Source: Bacteroidales bacterium
GTDB lineage: Bacteria > Bacteroidota > Bacteroidia > Bacteroidales > UBA932
Direction of reading: 5' to 3'
Length of the DNA: 12,804 bases
NCBI GenBank assembly: GCA_016283985.1
Contig: JAEENZ010000062.1
Span: 1 to 12,804, forward strand
The notes under the pieces: model-generated
Database searches by the model: none
Seen by the model: the letters and a program-made list of their open reading frames with translations, nothing else
Told to the model about the DNA's origin: nothing
Made by a program: the position numbers and the translations under genes
Shown here: positions 1-7,251 of the stretch, piece after piece
Position numbering within the stretch: the first letter of the stretch is position 1
Layout: each line of letters begins with the position of its first letter

Positions 1-604
1 AGAAATCGAGGAGGGAGATGGTAAAGATTCCTGGACCAGGACCGTAGCCTGCACAGACTTTTATAATCTTAGCGTATCCGCAAGTTCAGTCTCACTCGGA
101 AACCTCATCTGCACATTTAACGGGAGAATGGACCCGGGCGGGGTTTATATCTCCACAACGGACAAACTCAGCTGGTGGGGCGGAAACGAGTATGACGGTG
201 CTGAGATTCACACCCTGGATCCCAAGGCCGGCACCGTTTCCACCAGAAAGTTGCCGGTCCACTATCCTTCAAATCAAGGAGAGTATGTGGACGGGGTGGC
301 TTATACCATCGACGGCACGGCCGGCTACTGGGAGTGTGACCTTTCCAAGGATGCGGCCGAGTATGTCACGCTTGACTGGAGCAGCGCCTCGGAATATCAG
401 GGAAAGATCGTTCCCGGGACCCTCAAGCTCGAACGCTTCGAAGCGGCTTCGCTCACCCTTCAATTCGTGGCCTATTTAACGAACGGTACACAGCTGAATT
501 TCTACACCTCCGTCGTGGGCGCAGACCGCGGCAAGATCAAAACCAGCGTCGGCTCCGATGGCAACGCCGGCATGGTCGTGACCACGATGGTGCGGCTCAA
601 TTAG
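1..604 (+). CDS. Unrecognised protein, C-terminal part (5' truncated by window edge)
   Basis: The frame read from base 2 is open to the left edge and gives about 200 residues ending in VRLN and a TAG stop at 602-604. A methionine at 128 could be taken as a start, but the open frame continues upstream with similar composition, so this is the tail of a larger protein. The visible part is rich in Gly, Thr, Ser, Tyr and Trp with many short alternating hydrophobic stretches (such as GVYIST, LTLQFVAYL), as expected of an extracellular beta-rich protein. I see no catalytic motif and do not recognise the family. A beta-propeller or fimbria-associated surface protein is possible but only a guess. Its stop overlaps the stop of the convergent fimbrillin gene by 4 bp. 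Confidence 0.6.
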   Translation, partial: EIEEGDGKDSWTRTVACTDFYNLSVSASSVSLGNLICTFNGRMDPGGVYISTTDKLSWWGGNEYDGAEIHTLDPKAGTVSTRKLPVHYPSNQGEYVDGVAYTIDGTAGYWECDLSKDAAEYVTLDWSSASEYQGKIVPGTLKLERFEAASLTLQFVAYLTNGTQLNFYTSVVGADRGKIKTSVGSDGNAGMVVTTMVRLN

Positions 605-2184
605 TAGGCGAAGACGGGACGGAGGGTCGTACCTTCATTACGTAAGTACACACGACTGTGGCCCACTACATCGGATCTAAAAAACATTGCCCAAGGGAAG
701 TCTGTGTCGCCATCGTAGAGGGTGGAAGACCAGTATTTACCGCGGACGCCCTCATACTCGAGATAGGAATCTGATCGGAAACCGGCCGCAGGGAGAAAGA
801 TTGAGTTGCCGGCGCAGGGGTCTGTGCCGGAGGCATTATTCAAGCGGGTTACGAGCATGCCGTTCTTTCCGGAGCCATTGTAATTCGTCATCCAAACCCA
901 TGAGTAGTTGATCGTATTGCGCAGCGCCGTCCATTCCGCGTCCGTGGGGATGCGCCAGTCGCCGCCCCAGAGCTGGCGGGCGGCGTCATCGGCATAATTA
1001 TAGTCTGCAAACGAGGCCTTGCCGTCGCCAATGAAGTTACCTTCGCCGTCGTACCAGATGCAGGCTGTCTGCCCATCTGCAATGGTGTACTTGGTGATGT
1101 ATTTCCAATCGGACTGGCCTGCCTGCATAAAGGCATAGTTGTCCCAGGAGTACGTGTCCTTCGTCGCCGTCTCGCCCCATGCGTAGTAGTCGCCGTAGTC
1201 CCAGGGGTTGTCGGCCCCTATGTTGCAGGTAGCCCAGTAGAGGTGCTTCTTTACGCCATTGATCTCCACCTCGCCCATGTCCACGTAGTCGTGGACGATC
1301 TGCATTATAGCCTCGCCGCCTGGCAAATCCGTCCCGGTCGTCCAGTCGGATACTTCTACTGAGGCAAGGTCCAACTTGTCCTTGCCCACGATAAGGCCCA
1401 TAGTGGTGTACTGACCTCCAACCAAAGGAATCTCCGTATCCGACTCATACAAATAATTCTTACCGTCGATGGTAACGGTGACCGTGGTCACTCCGGTCTG
1501 CGGCACCTGCAGGCCGCTGAAGCTGAGGGCGTAGCCCGTGGCGGGGGTAGCGGCTGCGGGGATATCCACATACGAAGCGTCTCCCGTTGCGGTGACGACT
1601 TTTGTGAGGTAGTTCACGGTGGCAGTGTTCTTAGCCTTGACAGTGACGCCGGTCACCGCCGGGGTTCCGCCGAATTCGCTGCGGAATTTGAGGTTCACGT
1701 TCAGCTTTGCCATGGCGTGCGTAAAGGCCAGGTCCACGGGGGTGGCCGAGGGTGTGATGCCGTCCAGGCTGGTAGCGATCAGCAGGTCGCTGTCCGTATA
1801 TTTCGAAGGATTCAGCGTGTAGGGATCGGCAGTGAAGTCAGTCACGGCGGCAACGGGCGAAATGCCAAGGAAGTAGTGAGCCTTAGTCATGCCGTCCCAA
1901 TCCATCTGGTTGGCGGGAGTCCAGACCGTGCCGTCGAAGGTGTTCACCTCTCCGTTCACCACGCGTTTGGCGGGGACTGATGCAGCGCTTCCCGTCCACG
2001 CATACACGGCAATCCGATCCCCGGCGGTGAAGCTGGTGGAGGCTCCGTCGTAGGAAACTTTGGTCATGGTACCTATGGACGCCTGCACGGTGATTCCGCC
2101 CGCACCCTCCGGGACCATCCCCTTCCCGCAGCCCGCCAACGCCAGCAGCGCCGCGGCCAGGGCATATATGTAAATCTTTCTCAT
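601..2184 (-). CDS. Fimbrillin-family lipoprotein with C-terminal FISUMP domain (copy 3, last gene of operon)
   Basis: 527 residues. The signal peptide ends in a lipobox LAGC with Cys19, so the protein is probably a lipoprotein sent to the cell surface. Residues about 25-290 form a fimbrillin (Mfa_like_1-type) module, recognisable by TKVSYDG near the N-terminus, YAWTGS, the HAMAKLNVNLKFRS segment and the closing strand before VSDWTTGT. Residues about 298-527 form a FISUMP (Fib_succ_major) domain: YVDMG, YWATCNIGA, PWDYGDYYAWGET, GGDWRIPTDAEW, GNSIFLPAAG and a final RPV. That domain is C-type-lectin/FGE-like in fold and suits ligand binding. The start is the first ATG, 28 nt after the preceding gene's stop. 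The N-terminal module is a clear duplicate of the preceding gene's, and both end in RPVFAY. Likely role: adhesin or tip-type pilus subunit (inference). The last 57 codons are strongly divergent from the sister copies. Confidence 0.9.
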   Translation of the reverse strand: MRKIYIYALAAALLALAGCGKGMVPEGAGGITVQASIGTMTKVSYDGASTSFTAGDRIAVYAWTGSAASVPAKRVVNGEVNTFDGTVWTPANQMDWDGMTKAHYFLGISPVAAVTDFTADPYTLNPSKYTDSDLLIATSLDGITPSATPVDLAFTHAMAKLNVNLKFRSEFGGTPAVTGVTVKAKNTATVNYLTKVVTATGDASYVDIPAAATPATGYALSFSGLQVPQTGVTTVTVTIDGKNYLYESDTEIPLVGGQYTTMGLIVGKDKLDLASVEVSDWTTGTDLPGGEAIMQIVHDYVDMGEVEINGVKKHLYWATCNIGADNPWDYGDYYAWGETATKDTYSWDNYAFMQAGQSDWKYITKYTIADGQTACIWYDGEGNFIGDGKASFADYNYADDAARQLWGGDWRIPTDAEWTALRNTINYSWVWMTNYNGSGKNGMLVTRLNNASGTDPCAGNSIFLPAAGFRSDSYLEYEGVRGKYWSSTLYDGDTDFPWAMFFRSDVVGHSRVYLRNEGTTLRPVFAY

Positions 2185-2212
2185 ATCGTCTGAGTCTGAT
2201 GGGTGCTAAGGG

Positions 2213-3832
2213 TTAGTAGGCGAAAACAGGACGAAGGGATTGGCCGGTGCAACGTCCGCCGCCGATGGAGCTCATCCCATCCGAGATGAAGATCAGGCGC
2301 TTCGCGCGGTACGAGTCAACTTTGTAGATGGAGGAATACCAGTAGTAGCCACCGAAACCAGCATCGTTTAGGGAGGCATTGTACCTGAGTCCAGCAGCAG
2401 GAAGGAAAATGCTGTTGCCCGCGCAAGGGTCGGTGTCGGAGCCATCATCCTTGCGGGTCACCAGCATACCATTCTTGCCGGAACCTTTGTAATCCGATGT
2501 CCAAACCCAAGAGTAGTTCGTCGTGTTGAGTAGCGCCGTCCACTCCGCGTCCGTGGGAATGTGCCAGTCGCCGCCCCATAGCTGGCGGGCTGTATCGTCG
2601 GCGTAACCGTAGTCTGCAAACGAGGTTTTGCTGTCGCCGATGAAGTTGCCGCCGCTGTCATACCAGATGCCGTCGGTTTCTCCGTCGGCGAAGGTGTACT
2701 TAGTGATATGGTAATAGTCGGACTGGCCCGCCTGCATAAACGCATAGTTGCCCCAGGAATACGTGTCCTTCGTTACCTTCTCGCCCCAGGCGTAGTAATC
2801 GCCGTAGTCCCAGGGCTTGTTGGCCCCCATGTTGCAGGTAGCCCAGTAGAAGTGCTTCGTCACACCGTTGATGTCCACTTCTCCCATGTCTACATACTCG
2901 TGGCCGTTATGCTTTAATATCAGCACGGCATCGACGTCGGGAATGGTGGTTCCTGCCTCCCAGTCGGTGACGGAGATAGAGCCCAGTTCCAGCTTGTCCT
3001 TGCCCACGATGAGGCCGAGGGTGGTGTACTGGCCGCCCACCAAAGGAATCTCCGTAGTGGACTCATACACATATTCCTTGCCCGCGATAGTCACAGTGAC
3101 TGTATTCACTCCCGTCTGCGGCACCTGCAGACCGCTGTAGCTCAGTGCATAGCCCGTGGCGGCGCTGGCAGCTTTGGGGATGTCAACCTCCGACGCGTCT
3201 CCAGTAGCGGTAACGGCCTTGGTGAGATAGTTCACCGTGGCAGTCTTTTTCGCCTTGACGGTGACGCTGGTCACCTCCGGGGTGGCGTCCCACTGGCTGC
3301 GGAACTTCAGGTTCACGTTCAGCTTGGCCATCGCGTGATCGAAGGTGAGGGGCACTGTTCCGGCGGATGCCTTGAGGCCCGCATTGCCCGTGCCGAAGTT
3401 GGTGGCAATCAGCAGGTCACTGGCCGTGTAAGCCGCGGCCGCGGGATCCAGCGTGTAGGCATCGGCAGTGAAGTCGGTGATGTCCTTGGCGGGATAGACG
3501 CCCAGGAAGAAGTGCGGGTCGGTGACCGTCTTCCAGCGCATCTGCGTGGCAGGGGTCCACTTGCCGTCCGTGCCCAGGGTGTTGCGCACTCCGTCCACCA
3601 CGCGGGTATCCGGCACGGCGGCTGCACTGCCCATCCAGGCATACACAGTAATCTGGTCACCGGCGGTGAAGCTGGTAGAGGCCCCGTCGTAGGAGACCTT
3701 GGTCATAGCGCCGATGCTGGCGTCAATGGTGATGTCGCCCGCTTCCTTAGTGGCGATCTCTTTGTTGCAGGCCGCCAGCGAGAGAAGCGCCGCCGCAGCT
3801 GCGAGGTATATGTTGTTCTTCTTCATAATCAT
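2213..3832 (-). CDS. Fimbrillin-family lipoprotein with C-terminal FISUMP domain (copy 2)
   Basis: 539 residues. The signal peptide ends in lipobox LAAC (Cys22 counted from the first Met). Two in-frame ATGs lie at 3832 and 3826. The second gives MKKNN and resembles the M-R/K starts of the neighbours, so either may be used. Residues about 25-300 are the fimbrillin module (TKVSYDG, YAWMGS, DHAMAKLNVNLKFRS). Residues about 310-539 are the FISUMP domain (YVDMG, YWATCNMGA, PWDYGDYYAWGE, GGDWHIPTDAEW, GNSIFLPAAG, LRPV). Cysteines in WATCN and DPCAGN are shared with the sister proteins and might pair. The gene begins 4 nt after the stop of the upstream paralogue and is followed after 28 nt by another, so all three are very likely co-transcribed. 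Expected place is the cell surface as an adhesive pilus subunit (family knowledge plus inference). The last 56 codons before FAY are hypervariable. Confidence 0.9.
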   Translation of the reverse strand: MIMKKNNIYLAAAAALLSLAACNKEIATKEAGDITIDASIGAMTKVSYDGASTSFTAGDQITVYAWMGSAAAVPDTRVVDGVRNTLGTDGKWTPATQMRWKTVTDPHFFLGVYPAKDITDFTADAYTLDPAAAAYTASDLLIATNFGTGNAGLKASAGTVPLTFDHAMAKLNVNLKFRSQWDATPEVTSVTVKAKKTATVNYLTKAVTATGDASEVDIPKAASAATGYALSYSGLQVPQTGVNTVTVTIAGKEYVYESTTEIPLVGGQYTTLGLIVGKDKLELGSISVTDWEAGTTIPDVDAVLILKHNGHEYVDMGEVDINGVTKHFYWATCNMGANKPWDYGDYYAWGEKVTKDTYSWGNYAFMQAGQSDYYHITKYTFADGETDGIWYDSGGNFIGDSKTSFADYGYADDTARQLWGGDWHIPTDAEWTALLNTTNYSWVWTSDYKGSGKNGMLVTRKDDGSDTDPCAGNSIFLPAAGLRYNASLNDAGFGGYYWYSSIYKVDSYRAKRLIFISDGMSSIGGGRCTGQSLRPVFAY

Positions 3833-3836
3833 ATCG

Positions 3837-5462
3837 TTATTCTGTGACGGGACGGATGGAGTTGCCGTAGTAACGGCGGTCGTAGGAGCGAATCACCCCA
3901 CCCGAGTAGAAGCCCACGACCCAAGCTAAGCTCGAGTCGACCGTATAGAGAGAGGAAGACCAGTAGTAGCCGCAGGAACCCACAAGGGTCAGGATACTAC
4001 TGCCCCGGCAACCGGCCGCAGGGAAGAAAATCGAGTTGCCGGCGCAAGGGTCTGTGCCGGAGCCGTCGTCATTGCGGGTCACGAGCATGCCGTTCTTGCC
4101 GGAGCCAAGGTAGTCCGTTGTCCACACCCATGTGTAATCGGCTCCGAGCAGCGCTTGCCACTCCTCGTCCATGGGGATGCGCCAGTCGCCTCCCCATAGC
4201 TTGCTGGCGGCATCGTCAGCATAATTATAGTCTGCTAACGAGGTCTTGCCGTCGCCGATAAAGTTGCCGCCGCCGTCGTACCAGATGCCGTCGGTCTGCC
4301 CATCGGCAACGGTGTATTTGGTAATGTAATTCCAGTCGGACTGGTCGGTCTGCATGAAGGAGTAATTCTCCCAATTGTAGCCGTCCTTGCCGTCAATCCA
4401 GTCGGAGCAGGGATTGTCCTGGGAATGGCCCGCCTGATAGTAGGGCGTGATGCCGCCCCAGTCGAAGTAATCGCCGTAGTCCCAGGGGTTCTCCGCCCCG
4501 ATGTTGCAGGTGGCCCAGAGGAGGTGTTTCTTCACGCCATTGATCTCCACTTCACCCATATCCATATATTCGTGCCCATTGATGAAGGGTGATGCGGGCG
4601 GAGCCGCGGTGACGCTGACGGGCAGGTTTACGGTTTGGCCGGCGGTGAGGGTAATGGCCTCGGCGTTGGTCCAGATGTAATCTTTATCGCCCACCTTGAA
4701 AGAAACGGAGAGTGTGCCTGCAGTGAAGGTCTGGGGCACCAGGATGGCCTCATAGGTGGCTACGGAAGTCTTGGCCGTGGCAGTGCCGGGGGTGTAGCTC
4801 AGTGCGAAGGGAGTAATGTTGGCCTTCGTGTCTGCCGTAACGGTTACGGCTCCGGTGGCGGGCTTGAAATTGAAACCCAGGTTGGCCCCGGTCACGGTTA
4901 AGGCCGTAACTGGATTTGCCGTGCGCCCGTATCTGTTATTGTAGAAGTTTCTTCCCAGAGAAAGCACGATGTTCACCTTGGTAAGGCCGTGGGCCAGGGC
5001 CACGGGGAGTTCCCCGGCAGGGTCATCCGTATACTTCTTGCTTGCACCGGAGAGGGTGAGCAGGTCAGCTGCGTTAAGAACCGCCTGTGTGCTCTGGTCG
5101 GCCGGCACGGAGAGGTCTACGCCGTCCGTAAACTCAGCCTTTGTGAAGTCGTGGCCGTTGAAGTAAGCGGCCGAGTAGCTTACGGCCGTGGTTTCATCTT
5201 TCCACAATAGCTGCTTGTCGGGGCTCCAACCTGTGCTGTTCTTCGATACCTTGCAGAAGTAACTGTAGAGAGCATTGGAGGGGCAATCCACCCGGAGCCA
5301 GAACTCCGTCAGGTCGGCCGTGGTGATGCTGGCCTTGACACCCTCGCTGGCGAGGGAAGGAACCACCCGCATCTGGAGGCCACCGCCGTCCGGCACGATC
5401 TCCTTGGAGCAGGAGGCCAGCAGAATGGCCGTCGACAGTATTATGATGCTTTTGATTCTCAT
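3837..5462 (-). CDS. Fimbrillin-like lipoprotein with C-terminal FISUMP domain (copy 1, divergent N-terminal module)
   Basis: 541 residues from the ATG at 5462. The open frame reaches an ATG at 5489, but that start would overlap the upstream gene by 26 bp and add MARPKPMNS before a perfect lipoprotein signal. The 5462 start sits 1 nt after the upstream TAG and gives MRIKS with lipobox LLASC (Cys18). Residues about 20-290 form a fimbrillin-like beta-sandwich that differs clearly from those of the two downstream paralogues (HGLTKVNIVLSLGR, ILVPQTF, final strand before SPFINGHEY). Residues about 297-541 form a FISUMP domain nearly the same as theirs (YMDMG, LWATCNIGA, GGDWRIPMDEEW, GNSIFFPAAG, IRPV). 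An extra loop of roughly 20-25 residues containing NPCSDW follows the DYFDWGG segment. It ends in VTE rather than VFAY. Probable surface adhesin or tip subunit. Confidence 0.88.
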   Translation of the reverse strand: MRIKSIIILSTAILLASCSKEIVPDGGGLQMRVVPSLASEGVKASITTADLTEFWLRVDCPSNALYSYFCKVSKNSTGWSPDKQLLWKDETTAVSYSAAYFNGHDFTKAEFTDGVDLSVPADQSTQAVLNAADLLTLSGASKKYTDDPAGELPVALAHGLTKVNIVLSLGRNFYNNRYGRTANPVTALTVTGANLGFNFKPATGAVTVTADTKANITPFALSYTPGTATAKTSVATYEAILVPQTFTAGTLSVSFKVGDKDYIWTNAEAITLTAGQTVNLPVSVTAAPPASPFINGHEYMDMGEVEINGVKKHLLWATCNIGAENPWDYGDYFDWGGITPYYQAGHSQDNPCSDWIDGKDGYNWENYSFMQTDQSDWNYITKYTVADGQTDGIWYDGGGNFIGDGKTSLADYNYADDAASKLWGGDWRIPMDEEWQALLGADYTWVWTTDYLGSGKNGMLVTRNDDGSGTDPCAGNSIFFPAAGCRGSSILTLVGSCGYYWSSSLYTVDSSLAWVVGFYSGGVIRSYDRRYYGNSIRPVTE

Positions 5463-5463
5463 A

Positions 5464-6345
5464 CTATTCATCGGTTTGGGCCTCGCCATTGTCTATGGTT
5501 GAACCTTCTATCCAATTGGAAATGTCCACCGATCCCAGGTCGATCTTGTCCCGACCTACGATGAGGTTCAGTGTGGTGTACTTGCCGTTCGAAAGCGGGA
5601 TGTCCTCGGTGTGTGTGAACACGTAATTCTTGCCCTCGATGGTGATGGTGACGGTGTTCACGCCAGTCTGGGGAACCTGCAGGCCGTTCCACTTGGCGTT
5701 TTCCTCCTTCACGAGCGCAACCTCTTCCGCTGCGCCGGTGGCCGTAATGGTCTTGGAAAGATAATCCACGGTAGCCGTCTTCTTCGCTTTCGCCGAAACG
5801 GCGCTTACGGTGGGATCGGAGGCCCACTGATTGCGGAACGTGAGGTTGACGAAGAGTTTCGCCATCATGTGGTCGAAGGTCAGCTCCACGGGATTGGCCG
5901 ATGCTTTCAGGCCGGCCGTGTTCACGGCAACCAGCAGGTCGGAGACCTCATAGTCCGAAGGGTTGAGGGTAAAAGCGTCGGCCGTGAAACTGGTGACTGT
6001 GCGATAGGGATATATACCTATAAAATAATGGTCGGTTACCATATCCGCCCAGAGCATGGGGGCGACCGGAGCCCACTTGCCATCGGTGCCCAGAACGTTC
6101 TTTACCCCGTCCACAACCCTGGTGGCGGGAACCGCGGTCTTGTCGCCCGTCCAGGCGTAGAGGACGATCCCGTCGTTCACATCGAACTTGGCGGTGTTGC
6201 CCGTAGTGGTCACCTTGGATATGTCTCCGATGGTGGCCTGGATTCTGATGGCATCTGCGCTGCCGGAATTTAGGGACTCGCGGTTGCACGCCACAAGGGC
6301 GACCGGCAACGACGCAGCAAGGATGAATAGCTTGATGATTCTCAT
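5464..6345 (-). CDS. Fimbrillin-family lipoprotein without C-terminal domain (probable shaft-type pilin)
   Basis: 293 residues with a signal peptide and lipobox LVAC (Cys20). The whole mature protein is one fimbrillin (Mfa_like_1-type) module: VLYAWTGD, TRVVDGV, HYFIGIYPY, FDHMMAKLFVNLTFRN, GLQVPQTGVNTVTITI and the last strand before SNWIEGS. It matches the N-terminal halves of the genes at 2213-3832 and 601-2184 but stops shortly after the position where their FISUMP domain begins, ending GEAQTDE. In type V pili such single-module subunits polymerise after outer-membrane transport and N-terminal proteolysis by donor-strand exchange. A shaft role here is inferred from size and order only. It starts 12 nt after the upstream gene's stop. 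The bases before the ATG are A-rich (AAAAAGAA), as favoured for strong translation in Bacteroidota. Confidence 0.88.
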   Translation of the reverse strand: MRIIKLFILAASLPVALVACNRESLNSGSADAIRIQATIGDISKVTTTGNTAKFDVNDGIVLYAWTGDKTAVPATRVVDGVKNVLGTDGKWAPVAPMLWADMVTDHYFIGIYPYRTVTSFTADAFTLNPSDYEVSDLLVAVNTAGLKASANPVELTFDHMMAKLFVNLTFRNQWASDPTVSAVSAKAKKTATVDYLSKTITATGAAEEVALVKEENAKWNGLQVPQTGVNTVTITIEGKNYVFTHTEDIPLSNGKYTTLNLIVGRDKIDLGSVDISNWIEGSTIDNGEAQTDE

Positions 6346-6357
6346 ATGACGTTCTTT

Positions 6358-7251
6358 TTAATTCTGGGGATTGAGGATTTCTCCGTTCACGGTCCAACCA
6401 TCCTCCCACGGGCTGATGGTTACCGTGCTGATATACATGTAAGGCTTCAAGGTGTTGAAGTCCAGGTTCAAGTTGCAGACCTTGCCCAGGCCGATACCCG
6501 GAGCGTCGCATTCCACGGTAAGCTGAGGGACTCCGGGAGGAGTGATATCGAGGGTGAGCTTGCAGCGGTCCTTTCCGGAAACGGTAGGAAGCGTGTTGAA
6601 CGGTCCGGCGGGCAATACCAGATCACCTACGCTTTCCACGGACGGAAGGCCGTACACGCCACCGGCATCCTTGGTCGTAAGGTCTACGTTGCCGGCAACA
6701 TCACTCAGCGTCATGGTTATGTCCGTGCCGGCCGGCATGTTGGCGATATTCACCTTCAGTGTGGAAAGCAGGCGGCGGAGTACAGGGTCCACCATTGTGA
6801 TAGCATCCTGCCTGACGCTGGCATGCATAACGCCGTACCAGGCCTGTGCCTGGGATGATGCGGGATTCTTGAGAGATACCTTGACGCTTCCCATCGCGGC
6901 ATCCGCCTTAGTGGGCGGAAAGCCGGTGAGGATGAAGCCGTCGGCTTCCGTCATGTTGGCGGTCACCAGGATGTCGTATTCGCCTACGGGAAGCTGCACG
7001 AGTTCGAAAGATGCTTCCTCGACGCTCGAGAAACTCTTCGTGAAGGTGGCTCCGGTGCCGCCTACCGAAATCGTGAGGTTGTGGATGACCGCGCCGGCAT
7101 CGTCCGCCTGGTCCCACTGGAGAGCGGGCGCTATGTAACCCACGGGCACGTCTCCGTACTCCGACGGCCGGAATTCGTGCACCTCGTGGAAACATCCTGT
7201 AATCAGGAGTGCTGCCAATATAATTGCATAATTTCTCATGGCCATCGTCAT
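6358..7251 (-). CDS. FimB/Mfa2-like (DUF5119-like) fimbrial accessory lipoprotein
   Basis: 297 residues. Signal peptide with lipobox LITGC (Cys20), followed by FHEVHEF, an N-terminus like those of Bacteroidota fimbrial accessory lipoproteins. The mature part is beta-rich, with an early FELVQLPVGEYDILVTAN strand pair typical of FimB/Mfa2 and DUF5119 proteins, a mid domain with LLSTLKVNIANMP, and a C-terminal strand TVTISPWEDGW. In P. gingivalis, proteins at this kind of position anchor the pilus and set its length. The same role is inferred here from operon place rather than from strong sequence identity. The start ATG at 7251 overlaps the upstream TGA as ATGA, which suggests translational coupling. 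Inner ATGs at codons 3 and 5 are alternatives. The family name is less certain than the fimbrial assignment. Confidence 0.7.
   Translation of the reverse strand: MTMAMRNYAIILAALLITGCFHEVHEFRPSEYGDVPVGYIAPALQWDQADDAGAVIHNLTISVGGTGATFTKSFSSVEEASFELVQLPVGEYDILVTANMTEADGFILTGFPPTKADAAMGSVKVSLKNPASSQAQAWYGVMHASVRQDAITMVDPVLRRLLSTLKVNIANMPAGTDITMTLSDVAGNVDLTTKDAGGVYGLPSVESVGDLVLPAGPFNTLPTVSGKDRCKLTLDITPPGVPQLTVECDAPGIGLGKVCNLNLDFNTLKPYMYISTVTISPWEDGWTVNGEILNPQN

Noticed and set aside
601..5462. A complete DGR cassette (reverse transcriptase, template repeat and accessory gene) within the window
   Set aside because: No open frame shows reverse-transcriptase motifs, and no A-rich near-copy of the variable tails was seen. 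Only the target-like tails are present, so the DGR idea is kept as a hypothesis only.
5463..5489. Upstream ATG (MARPKPMNS extension) for the 3837-5462 gene
   Set aside because: It would overlap the preceding gene by 26 bp and put nine polar residues before a normal lipoprotein signal. The ATG at 5462 fits the pattern of the neighbours.
5611..6273. Plus-strand open frame of 220 codons opposite the short fimbrillin
   Set aside because: No signal peptide or recognisable motif. The opposite strand holds a clear lipoprotein pilin with conserved paralogues, so this is a shadow frame.
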